Below, in pieces: positions 24,101 through 34,463 of a stretch of DNA of 64,000 nt. The stretch spans positions 1,054,001 to 1,118,000 of the forward strand of contig WOAB01000728.1 of NCBI GenBank assembly GCA_027886185.1, given 5' to 3'. The DNA is from Rheum nobile (lineage: Eukaryota; Streptophyta; Magnoliopsida; Caryophyllales; Polygonaceae). How positions within the stretch are numbered: the first letter of the stretch is position 1; each line of letters begins with the position of its first letter. The translations under genes were made by a program, and so were the position numbers. The notes below the pieces were generated by a model. That model saw only the letters and a list, made by a program, of their open reading frames with translations, had not been told where the DNA came from and made no database searches.

Positions 24101-24456
24101 CAAGATATGGGTTACAAACCCCAGAGCAAAATGACGTCGAGTTGGCCCACAATCTCGACACCGCAAATGAGATCAGAGAAAGAGCCAGGATTTGAATGGT
24201 TCAATACCAACAACAAGTCGCCAGGAGTTATAACAAATACGTTTGTGTCAAAGTCTTCAAATTAGGAGATTGAGTCCTGAGAAAGACATTCCAAAACACC
24301 AGGGATCCAACCGACGGGAAGCTAGCGCCTCAATGGGAAGGACCTTACCTCGTCAAGGGGATCGTTGGACAAGGGGTGTAACGACTAGAGACTAAAGATG
24401 GACAACCGCTCCCACGAAGCTGGAATGCAACCTACTTAAAGTTGTATCATTTTTAG
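21134..24456 (+). pseudogene. pol: Element B pol
   Basis: RT runs from about 21290 with CIDFTDLNKACPK and YIDDMLVK (21798-21821). RNase H, then the second RNase H (HIDRASNVKGVGLG, about 22670), lie in 22202-23344. Integrase has CDACQRH, TDYFSKW, CDNGSQF, but GKAKFRN in place of GQAES (about 23900), so the catalytic glutamate is lysine. Frameshifts occur near 21590, 22130 and 23350, with stops near 21350, 22502, 23340, 23612, 23700 and 24193. It ends LKLYHF. Confidence 0.92.
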
Positions 24457-24538
24457 ATCCTTATACTATTTCATATTTCCATTACGCTCATTTAATTACA
24501 TTTGTTTGATCTGTTTTACTGACTTAAGCATCGGAGGG

Positions 24539-24560
24539 CCATTGGGCTCACACCCAATGG
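24539..24560 (+). other. Stem-loop after pol stop, element B
   Basis: CCATTGGG, loop CTCACA, CCCAATGG: the counterpart of 3514-3535, with a double change that keeps the pair. Confidence 0.6.
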
Positions 24561-24945
24561 TCACCCCTTGACCTTTTCTTTTATGTTTTAAGATGACTCA
24601 TACAGAAACAAAGGCCTCAAAGACAAAAGACAACTTAAGCAAGACAACACCTTATTTTATACAAAAGCGCTTACAAATACACGATCGATCGGTACACGGG
24701 GAATAGAGCAACAAACACTAAAAATTCCTATTTACAAGACTTGTCCTATCTAAGGTACTCGTCTTTTTTCAATATTACAACAACTCTTCCCTGGACAAAC
24801 AAGGCATGCCATACTAACGCTTACAACTACTGGTCATTTTGACCAATCACTTTGCGTCACGGCCAAGGCGCGATTGACAAGTCCACCTGCAATAACAAGC
24901 AAACAAATACAAGGTACGCAAACACGAAAGTATTCCACAAAATAT

Positions 24946-25010
24946 GCAACCCGCGATGGTGGACGGGTCGCCAAAAAATTATCCATCCCATCTCCACGAT
25001 GGGGCACAAA
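24946..25010. other. Conserved double hairpin, element B
   Basis: GCAACCCG, spacer, CGGGTCGC at 24946-24971, then CCCAT...ATGGG. Same place and order as in A and E, about 100 bases past the stop of the antisense gene. Confidence 0.6.
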
Positions 25011-25072
25011 CATGTCATCTAAACGTCTAAAAACAAAATGTCCATAACATCTATTCCATTACATAAAACAAA

Positions 25073-26936
25073 CTATGATTCGCCTGACTTTTCGTTGGCA
25101 TCCGTAGAAGCGATACCCTTACCCTTGGTCACCTCAGGATCAGCCTTCGACGCATCCTCGACAACTTCCTCAGTCGCCTCCGGGTCAGCTTCCTCCCTCT
25201 GATCGCCTTCTCCCAGGCAGACCAGCTTGAACAGATCGTCGCCATGATTGCCACTAGGGAACATGAGGTCCATATTGGCCTTCTCATCTTCAAAATTCCA
25301 CTTCACATGAGTCCCCGCAACAAATTCTTCCATCATCTCAACGCGCGATTTGATGCAGAAATACGTCCCCACATCACTGGCTATCTGGGCGTCCTTTACA
25401 CAGATTTCCGCAATGTCATCCTCTAGCTCTTCCATTCGAGCCTGGGCTCCTTTCAGCTTCTTCTCGGTCGATATCAACTTGTTCTCTGCAGCCTTAGCAC
25501 GACCCTCAGCAGCATTCACTGGACTCTCGGCTAGGGCAACTCGCCTTTCGGCCTTGTCGGTCAACACCTGGACATTCAAGAACGCCATAATCGAATATTG
25601 AAGAGCCTGCACGAATCAAATCATGTAGTCAACTTCTGTAAAAAAGAGAGAGAGAAAGAGAGGGAAAAATGAATGATGATTTTTACATATGAAATAGTCT
25701 TTACACTTACTTTCCAAGCAGCGGCCCCAGCTTCGTCGATACAGTCGATAGGGTGTAGGTCACCGATTTCCTTCTTGGCCTCGGAGTCCAGAGTATGAAG
25801 AAGGTCGCCCAAAGGTCTATCATTCAATTCACCCACTAAGGGCTTCACGACAATCGTCGCCTTTCTCTTTGAACCAGAGATCTTGGACGAAGGTGAGTCA
25901 TCGGCAATGATCTTAGACGATGAAGGAGCTATGGTCAAAGCCTTAGCCGACGCTGACGCCTTCACCGCCGACAATTTGTGGTCCAACAGACTTTTTCCCG
26001 ACAAGCGAGCACTAGATCTTCCACCACGAGACGCTGGTAACATAGCACAACAGAGTAAGCAAACAAAGATCCCAAAGACCAACCAAATGCATACCTATAG
26101 GAATGAACAGGTGCCTTTGGTGACAAACGCAGAATGAGTCGACATTTCGGCAAGGTCAGGCTTCAAGAAATTAATGTTTCTGAAAAATCTCTCCACCACC
26201 GGAAGTTCAAGTAAAGCTGCAGTCACCGCCTCAAAACCTTCAGGTTCTCCCGGGTCAGGTGTTGTAATAAAAAAACATGTAAGCAGGAGTTTAGACGATT
26301 TCCAACAAGAAAACCAAAAAAGGGCGAGTACGGTACCTGTTTTCCTCCAGTTGGAAAGTAGAAAGGAACAATCGACCACCCTTTCAAGTGACTTATGCTC
26401 AACAAAGAAAAAACGAGTTCTCCACCCACGATCGTTGACATCTAGATTCAAGGCCAAGGGCCTTCTATCACGACGAAGGCGCAATTGGAACCTAGATGAA
26501 CCACGGCTACTCAAGTAATAAGAATACCACAAGGCGTCAAAATCAAAATCAAACTGAACACTAGCGGCAAGAAGGTCGATTACCCTAAGCAAACGCCAAG
26601 TGTGAGGCATAACCTGACAAGGGGCAAGCCTCATGACAGAAAGGAAGTTCCTAACTAGACTAGAAAAGGGGAAGGAATGGCCAACCTTAAAGGTGTACTC
26701 GAAGAAACAAACCCAACCCTCGTGGTACCAGTCGGCTCACTCATGGGGAGAGGAAGATGCGCAACAGTGTCTACGGGGAACTGACCGACTTCAAGAACTC
26801 TGTCTAACTCGGCTTGGGTCAGAGTCCCACAAAGAGAATCGGCACGACTAAGAAGTCCTAAAGGTGAGACGGCACTTTCGTCTTTGGAAAAACCCCCAGA
26901 CGCGATCCTACTCTTCTTGGATCTCAGAGAAGCCAT
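25073..26936 (-). pseudogene. Element B antisense gene: Transposase_28-like plus coiled coil
   Basis: Minus-strand exon 1 is 26936-26337, start MASLRSKKSR. One frameshift and a TGA near 26735 precede the conserved GWVCFFEY block and LAPCQVMPHTWRLLRVIDL. Donor is GTACCG. The acceptor before 26261 reads ACAA instead of GCAG, so it is mutated. The middle coding block is 26261-25711; a TAG at 26095-26097 lies inside the segment matching intron 2 of element D, so splicing would remove it. Exon 4, 25606-25073, is open: a 100-residue coiled coil, then an acidic tail ending EKSGES, with acceptor GTGCAG and donor GTAAGT. It is antisense to the rest of the element. Confidence 0.8.
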
Positions 26937-27033
26937 GGAAAGAACGGTAAGAAATTTCAAAAAGAAAATTACCTTGGGAAGTTGCAAGCTTTCACAGAAG
27001 AGGGGATGGTGACAAGATGGGTAATTGATGGGT

Positions 27034-27041
27034 TATTTAAA
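27034..27041 (-). promoter_or_regulatory. TATA-like box of element B antisense gene
   Basis: TTTAAATA on the minus strand, 98 bases before the start codon. See the matching boxes in A and E. Confidence 0.5.
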
Positions 27042-27200
27042 GAAGTGAAACCGCCACATTTCTGGTCAATCTGGCGGACCAATCACCTAACGCCACGTCC
27101 ATCCATCGTCTGCAAAAAATCGGGGAAAGATCTTGTGAAAGATCAAACCGCTCCCTCGAAACCGTCTTTTTTCTCTGAGCCGCTTTGATCTTGGGGCAAT

Positions 27201-27617
27201 TGTTGGGCCCAGGTTCGGCTAAGCAGAAAAGGCCGGCCCAAGTGTGAGTGAGTTGGATCACAATGTGGAGACGTTGGATCGGTTGGAGAAAATATCGGAA
27301 AGAGGAGCGAACGGCTTGACGGTTCCCAAAGATATCGGAAGACAACGGCTCGATTAGTTTAGTCCTAAAATCATGTATAAATATTAGATTTGTTAAGCCT
27401 TTGAAACAAGCACGATTATTCCGAACACAATCTACATTCATTAGCTCTTGCTCTCAATTCCTTTCAAACTTCTCTAGTTCGAATCTTTATTCATTAAAGT
27501 GACCGACGACTAAAACTTTAGGTCGATTCGGATCATATAGATCATTTTGGTTTGATCATTGTCTAGTTGCCCTCCTTAAGGAGATTTAGATCGGTTTGAT
27601 CTTTTCTCCCCAAAACA
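27201..27617 (+). repeat. 3' LTR of element B
   Basis: TGTTGGGCCC to CCCCAAAACA, 417 bp, right after TTGGGGCAAT. TATAAAT at 27376-27382. Confidence 0.94.
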
Positions 27618-27720
27618 ATACGTAGCTTTTTTGAACGTAATGGGATTCTCATGTATCAAATTGAGAACACTCCTTTATCATAACCCACTGAATTAAAATG
27701 GATTTTCCAACCTCTACACT
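27618..27720 (-). pseudogene. LINE relic: piece upstream of the element B insertion
   Basis: Minus-strand text FDT/RIPLRSKKLR corresponds to the LPFRYLGIPLSSKKLR-type segment of plant LINE RT. It reads directly into the thumb region at 18428 if element B is removed. Short and decayed. Confidence 0.55.
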
Positions 27721-28480
27721 CACTCCTCCAAAAAACACTAGACTCTTACACAAGAAAAATAAACTATTGTCAAATTTTACATTGGTTTTCAAAAAGATTC
27801 AGACATAATTTTTTCTTTTTCTTATTTAAAATATCAAAACATATTGTGAGTATCACCATAAGATGCTATAAATAGCTCTTGATGATTGTGATTGACTGCA
27901 AATCCCCTCGGCAGAAGCCAAGTAAACACAAATAACAACTATACAGGTTTTGCAAATCTGATGTTTTTTTCCCATTCGAGTTATATACTACAGAGTATAA
28001 TCTATTCTAAATAGTTTTTGTATTTTTATCTTCAGAATTTCAAATTACAACTACACAGCTTTTGTAATCAATTTAGTGCTCGTTTGTTTTGTTGAAAAGA
28101 GAAGAAAGAAAGCGGCGAGTTAGATAAATGACCATTTGACAAACCTTTTTTTAAACTAATGGACCTTTAGTAAAAATGGACCCCTCTCCCTCTCCCTAAA
28201 CCCTACTCCCTACCCCTAAACCCTACCCCTTAAACCCTAAACCCCAAAAAATAATATTTTAGAGAGAAAAAACAAAAAAAAGGAGAAAAAATAACAATAA
28301 AATAAGCTAATAGGGGTAGGAAAAATACATAAAAATAAACTAGTAGAGGATAATTTTATTAATTGAAAACTCTTAAAGGGCCAATGGGCCCAAAATCCTC
28401 GAAAGAAACGGATTATTTTCTTTTGGGAGTGCCACACATGTTTGTTTAAGTGGCCCAAGGGAATATTACCATTTCGGGCC
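27721..28480. other. Unassigned AT-rich spacer with telomere-like patch
   Basis: No gene or element boundary is recognised. At 28194-28245 there are several CCCTAAA/CCCTA words in an irregular run, resembling a short interstitial telomere-like tract. Confidence 0.55.
28194..28245. repeat. Degenerate CCCTAAA-rich tract
   Basis: CCCTAAA occurs three times among variants such as CCCTACCCC over about 50 bp. It could be a decayed telomere repeat or simple C/A-rich sequence. Confidence 0.5.
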
Positions 28481-28659
28481 TCTAATGGTTAGCCCATTTT
28501 GTTTCCTTGGGAAAATTATGCAGCAACGCTATCACATTCCAATGAGAGGCGTCTCTCGACTTTCAAAAAGCTCGACCTTCTTCCTCCTCCTCTCTCTTCG
28601 GTCATGTCGTCTGTCACCAATACCGCTTCCAACTACTTCACTCTCTTCCTTCTTCTACT

Positions 28660-28884
28660 ATGTTCTCGATCTCGTTTTGTATTATCATCATTGTGCCATC
28701 AAAGCAGCAAAATCATTGCCAAGCAGCAGAGACTGGCAACAATGGCGAGCTCCCCCCTGACGAGGTGCTCAAGAACATGTTCTCCTACATCGATTCGACA
28801 GTTGACAACAAAAAATCGACAATTGTGAGGAATTGGCAGCTAGGTCTAGCGCCTCTCCTACAACCTGCTTTTCAATTCGATTAG
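28660..28884 (+). pseudogene. Possible F-box-like gene fragment
   Basis: One frame gives NGELPPDEVLKNMFSYIDS (about 28740-28800) followed by TIVRNW, which resembles the start of an F-box (LPDEVLxxxFSFIDS...). The match is short, the frame ends at 28884, and element E is inserted 40 bases later. No other exons are found on the far side of E. It could be chance. Confidence 0.25.
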
Positions 28885-28923
28885 TTTCCTTTCTAAATGC
28901 AACCAAACATAATTAGGGATAAC

Positions 28924-29379
28924 TGTTAGGCTCCATTTTTTACGTGATCAATCGGGCCGGCCCAACAAATGTAGATATGCGTCTTTCTAGAAGGTTCATG
29001 TAAGCGGAAGTAGACGTTAGTATTAAGTGGACGTTAGAGGGAATCTCGGCTCCACGACGGATGTAACGAATGCCTCCGAATTTCAGACAAGTAAGTTTAA
29101 GCTGATTAGTAGACTAAGCATAAATATGGAATTTAACCACCATTATAAAACACTTGATCATTACTTACTCAATACAAAGCTATAATTCGCATACGGTTAA
29201 GTTTCTTGATTCGATCAGTCTCTCACTTGAAGGAGATAAGCTTGATTTCACACTTATTCAATCTAGTTATATCTTGATTTCTAGTTGATTCGGATTGTTT
29301 AGATATTATCGATCTAATTGTTGTCTAGTTGCCTTTCTTAAGGCAATTCATGTCGATTTGATTTTTTCGCCCCAAAACA
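28924..29379 (+). repeat. 5' LTR of element E
   Basis: TGTTAGGCTCC to CCCCAAAACA, 456 bp. It lacks a block present in the 3' LTR around 49796-49870 and has a small insertion near 29010-29030. Otherwise similar with scattered substitutions. Confidence 0.93.
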
Positions 29380-29382
29380 ATT

Positions 29383-29400
29383 TGGCGCCCACCGTGGGGC
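29383..29400 (+). promoter_or_regulatory. Primer-binding site of element E
   Basis: TGGCGCCCACCGTGGGGC, identical to the site in element D and one base off the tRNA-Lys complement TGGCGCCCAACGTGGGGC. Confidence 0.7.
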
Positions 29401-29447
29401 ATCTAGCCAATCAACCATCCAATCAATGATCCAACCCTCATCCGATC

Positions 29448-31638
29448 CTGGCCAACTCCAGAGACCCCATGGTCCTCGCTAAAGACCAAAGGTAGCACCC
29501 TGGTTGCAAACCAGGCCGAAGACCTCACCAACCAACCGGTCTTGGATGTTCAAATCTAGGAACTGGCGAAGAGCATGAGCATCCTTCAATAAGAGCTGGT
29601 CCAACAGCGCTCAAGAACCGAAATCCCAAGTGCTTAATCTGAAGCTGAAATTGCACGACTAACTCGTGAAAATGAACTTTTGAAATCGCAAGTGAATTCG
29701 GCCGCTTCAGCCCCAAGAGGATCGAGACGCGTGGTCAACACAAAGGGCCTCTCGACACATCTTAACATGGATGGAGCAGTCTCGACACCCATAGCAGCAA
29801 CTACTCATAACGTCACCCAACCCATTGGTATGTTTCAAACCCCTCCAATCAATGTTCTCACGACTAACGCTCCAATTTCCGCGACCGAGCCCATAGAGGC
29901 TCGAGTAGTCCCCCCACAAGTCACCACGCCGATGGATCTCCAAGCCCTCATACAGCAAGCTATCAACGAGGATATGCAGGCCTTGGACGACCGCATCACT
30001 CAGATTCTAGGAGTCCCACAACCAATCGAGAAGGAAGCAATTGACGGATACGAAGACTCGCCTTTCGTAGAGGCAATTGCACGCGTCGAGATCCCCAAAA
30101 AGTTCCATGTCCCCAATATGCCCAACTATGACGGGACCGGGGACCCCGACGATCACATTTCCATCTATAAGCAAAAACTAATGACTATTTCTATTCCAAG
30201 AGGGAATCACGAAACGGTCATGTGCAAAAGTTTTGGCACGACCCTCGCAGGACCTGCACTAACATGGCTTATGCATCTGCCGCAGAGTTCCATCGCTTCG
30301 TTCGCTGATCTGGTCAACTCATTCAAGATCCAATTTGCTAGCAATCGAAGACTGGAAAAACAATAAAGCGATCTATACAGGATCGTGAAAAGGTACGGTG
30401 AACCTCTTAGAGACTATCTTAATAGGTATAATAAAGAGAATGTCGTGATACCACATTGTGACGTTTCAACGTCAATCGAAGCCTTCCGCTGGGGGTTGAT
30501 CACGGGCAGCGAACTCTATCGCGAACTGACCAAATACTTGTGCCGAAGCTTCGAAGACGTGCAAGCCAAGACCATGGCTCAGGTCAGGTTAGAAGAAGAC
30601 GAAGAACCCACAAATGCAGACAAAAGTCCTGATCGAGTCGACCGAAGGTCATCTTCGGACCATCGACGCGACAGGCAACACCAACCCTATCCCAAGGGAC
30701 GAAGTGACCCAAGTTAGGTAAGTAACTCTCATGACAGGAACCAAGACTGGAAGAACAACCCAGTTCTCCCCTCGAAGGTCCATTCTTACAACTTTAACAT
30801 CTCCGTGTCAGAACTTGTCAAAAGTTTCGACAGGTATGGAAAAGAAGTAAGATGGCATCGGAAGAGGGACAAGCCAGACGCCAAAAAGGACATGAGCCGA
30901 TGGTGCGAGTTCCATGGAGATCATGGTCACTCCAAAGACGAGTGCATAGCCCTCCATAAGGAAGTCGCAAGACTCCTCGCGCAAGGGCTACTGTGCGACA
31001 TCATATCCGATAAAGCAAAGGCGACCCTAGATCAAAGGGACCAGGTAATGACTGATAAACCATCCTCCCCAGTTCATACTAAGATCATTAACACTATTTC
31101 AGGAGGATCAGACGTGTGTGGAAGCACATACTCAGCCGCCAAGAGATACGCTAGAGAAAGCAAAGGGGACAGACCAGTCCGATCAGAGACAAGGCGACCA
31201 CAAGCCACTAACACCCCCGCCATCACCTTCGACGACTCCAAAGCCGAGGAGTTGGGCGATCATCACGACGGTCTGGTAATCTCTTTATCGATCGATAATT
31301 GTCTTATCCGCTGAGTATTAATCGATACAGGTAGGTCCACGAACTTGTTGACACTAGACGCCTTGAAGGGTATTAGTCTAAGCGAGGACGATCTGACCCG
31401 AAAATCCACTCCGCTAGTCGGATTCAGTGGAGAAGTCAAACATACCATCGACGAAATAGTGCTAACGACATATGTTGGTGGAGTCAACCAACAGGTAAAG
31501 TTCTTGATACTCGACTTCCCGTCCCCATACAATGCAATCCTTGGCATGCCCTGGATCCACGCTATGAAAGTTGTACCCTCCACATATCATCAAACTATAA
31601 AATCCCAACCAAGTGGGGGTATAGGAAATAAAAGGTGA
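29448..31638 (+). pseudogene. gag: Element E gag-protease
   Basis: The base triplet aligned with the start ATG of element B is CTG at 29448, so the start is lost. From 29680 to 31638 one frame is kept, broken only by stops near 30364, 30715 and 31312. The gag core (KKFHVPNMPNYDGTGDPDDH) is at about 30100-30160. The zinc motif CEFHGDHGHSKDEC is at about 30904-30945. The protease keeps LIDTGRSTN, with the aspartate present and the usual SS changed to RS. Confidence 0.88.
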
Positions 31639-31687
31639 CAAACGGGCTGCCAAGGAATCCTATGTCACTTCAATGAAGGGGGCAGTC

Positions 31688-32055
31688 TCAAGCTCTGACT
31701 GACTTTGTGGCTGATTTCAGTCCTACACTGGAACAGAAGGCCATGAAGGAAGCCGAGCAACTGACAACTAAAGAAGACAAGGGCACATGGCAGGTCCATA
31801 CGGATGGAGCATCGAACGTAAGAGGAGTCGGGCTAGGTGTCGTACTGAAATTGCCACAAAGGGACCATATAGCCCAAGCTGTGAGGTGTGAGTGGGACGC
31901 GACCAACAACGAAGCAGAGTATAAAACACTCATATTCAGGCTAACACTTGCACAAGATCTCATAATCCAGAACATCGAAGTGACATGAGATTCTCTCCTG
32001 ATCGTCAACCAAGTGCAGGGGTCGTATGCCGTTAAAGATGACATGATGATGGCTT
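31688..32055 (+). pseudogene. pol: Element E pol part 1: second RNase H start, RT deleted
   Basis: Sequence jumps at about 31686 from the protease-RT linker straight to SQALTDFVADFSPTLEQ, the region between the two RNase H domains. Compared with element B about 1.5 kb (RT and first RNase H) is absent. HTDGASNVRGVGLG of the second RNase H is intact. It is interrupted by the solo LTR at 32056. Confidence 0.9.
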
Positions 32056-34463
32056 TGTAACACCCCTAAAACTTAACCCTTTTGGAAATGTATTACCGCC
32101 AGTGACCCCAGTGTTCCTTATCGAGATCACCCAAGGCTTTACCATTTAAATACAATTTATGAAATACAAATGATACATAATGATCAAAGCATTCAATTCC
32201 AAAACACAACATTGTCAAAGAAGCATGAGTTACGGGATTACAACCCAATCCCGAATAGGCTAACACAGAGTTTAAACCAAATACAGCGGAAGTCTTATAA
32301 AGTAGGGTACAACAGAAGTCTTACAAAACACATTACAACCAAAGTCATTGCCTAAAAGATCTCAACCTGATTAACGAAATAACTCAAACATTCGAAAACC
32401 ACCGTCGACTCCATAGTCCTTCTATTCTTCTGAGCTACTTTCTATCTGATGTGCCGAATCGAACGGATGACACCAGCCCACATGCGGAGAACAAAGTTCG
32501 TGGGTTAGTCTACTTGAATAGACTAGCAAGGGTACAAAGCAGAATGTTCGATGTAGTTGTATTAGGTTAGACTTATCGTTTCTCGAATGATAACCGATAA
32601 CGATAATCAACCTTCATACTTCTACAGAAAAATAACAAGAGGTATGCACAAGAGAAGACTCTAGAAGACTGAATCATTACAGAAATCAACTCAAAGGAAG
32701 ACTCCAACAGAAGTGAGTCTTAAGGAATTATGACAAATCTGGAAAGTTTAAAGAATCATACAACAATGATTTAAAAGCTGACTGAGATGCTTCGGTTCAC
32801 GACCAACCTCACCGCATACAGCGAATCCAGATTGGAAAGAGAACGTACTATGATCAAAGTCGAGACGAGTTTTTCTAGCTGCACTATAACTTAGCTGCAC
32901 TACTCGCCGAAGGTTTATTTATTATGTGCGTCGAGTAGCACTTATCTGATTTATATTTCAAACACACATCACGTTATTAGACTTTTACATGTGTACCCCA
33001 CCATTGGGACGACACATCTTAGTATACGTTTCGTCGAGAGTGACGCACACCGGAAGGTTTGTGACACCAGCTAAGTGTCCTACCTCTACACACTTGTGAA
33101 AGAGACCGATCATGATCTTAGAATAGTACCAGGTGGAGACGAGCCACCCCGATACCAGATTATAAAAAAACGACCGGACGAAGTCCGAGTACATTCCTAA
33201 CTAACAGTGCTAGCCACACAGATACAGCACAATTACAGTTATAGAATAAATCCACATAAAGGCCCGAAAGGCGATCACAGATAATATCGTTGTTCTAACA
33301 GATATACAACCTATTATATGATTTTCAAAACAGTTTATAAATCACTTCCAGAAGAACACAGTAATAATCGTTCCAAATTAATTAATCAATTGAAATAACT
33401 GATAATCAATGTAAATATGGAAACGATGAGCAAGAGCGAACCATCACTTGCCTTAATCCGCAGAATAGAAACAAGCCTAACGACAACGACGGGATTCCGA
33501 GCTCGACACGGGTATAGCTCCGACAGCACAACGACCTTTGAGTCGACCCATAAAAGGAACCCTAAGTTAGATCCGACATAACCACAGTACGAAACTAAAA
33601 ACGACGAAAGAAAACGAAATGAACGACGCCACAACGACGACCACCAAAGCCAAAAGCCAAAGAGACATTCTGGGCTCTGGCGGCGGTTGCCGTTCTTGGC
33701 GGCGGTCGCCGCAGTTCATCACAACGGGCGCCGTGAAGAACTCAGACGATAGAAGCGGCGAGAAAACTCACCCAAAACATGAGCGACTCGGCCTCCTTTG
33801 ACTTGCTTTGGTTTCTAACCTCCAAGGCTACCAAAAGCTTCACAAAGGCACTCTGGAAACACCACCAAACGACCTCCGGCGAAAGCTTCAGAAATCCGGC
33901 GAGGCACAACTCCGGTGAGGCAAGAATTTGGGAGAGCTTGGGCTGTGGATTGAGCTCAAAACCCCTCCCAAACACCTCCTTTTATAGCCAAATGCCAGGA
34001 AACACAATCATGGCCCTACGAAGAGCTACTCCGGCGCTGCCAGAGCCACGCCGGCGACCTTCGGGCAAGGACCTCCGGACAACAACGACGGCGGGCGCCG
34101 TCATAAATGCGGCGGGCGCCGCCATAGGCCTGGCGTCCCCAGCTAGGAGAAGACCCAACCTGCTCCTCGAGCCTTGCGACGGCGGGCGCCGCCACTGTAC
34201 GGCGGGCGCCGCCCTTGGCTTTGTCGCCTCCTCAGCTCTTAGACAAAAATGATATTAACCCGGGATAAAATTATCGTACGCGAACGAGTATTAAAATCCA
34301 AAGCACGTCGTCTGTATTTTATTTCACTGAGAAAAAATATTACAGATACAGAGAGCATTACCGAACGTCTTAAACTCTCTGAATTAAATCCGACGTACAT
34401 AACGGGTACTCGGGAAAAATCCCGGAACTCCAGAAATAGCTTACAAAAATACGGGGTATCACA
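32056..34463 (-). mobile_element. Solo LTR, 2.4 kb, same family as element G
   Basis: On the minus strand it starts TGTGATACCCCGTA and ends GGGTGTTACA, like the LTR at 57551-60139. GGCTT flanks it at 32051-32055 and 34464-34468, and joining the flanks restores the RNase H reading of element E. Its GC-rich part (about 33680-34220) carries several GGCGGGCGCCG copies. Open frames inside it are not genes. Confidence 0.93.

Larger units (their letters stand above)
18429..27617 (+). mobile_element. Element B: full-length Tat-lineage gypsy element, 9.2 kb
   Basis: Two 417-bp LTRs, a primer site, gag, protease, pol, an antisense gene and a purine-rich tract before the 3' LTR. The flanks are ATATG (18424-18428) and ATACG (27618-27622), a 5-bp target duplication with one change. 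By eye the LTRs differ at roughly 25 positions, so it is older than element D. It is inserted in a LINE relic. Confidence 0.94.

Noticed and set aside
33779..34252. 157-residue plus-strand frame with Ala/Arg/Pro-rich text
   Set aside because: It lies inside the 2.4-kb solo LTR and follows its GC-rich repeats; no start context or homology.
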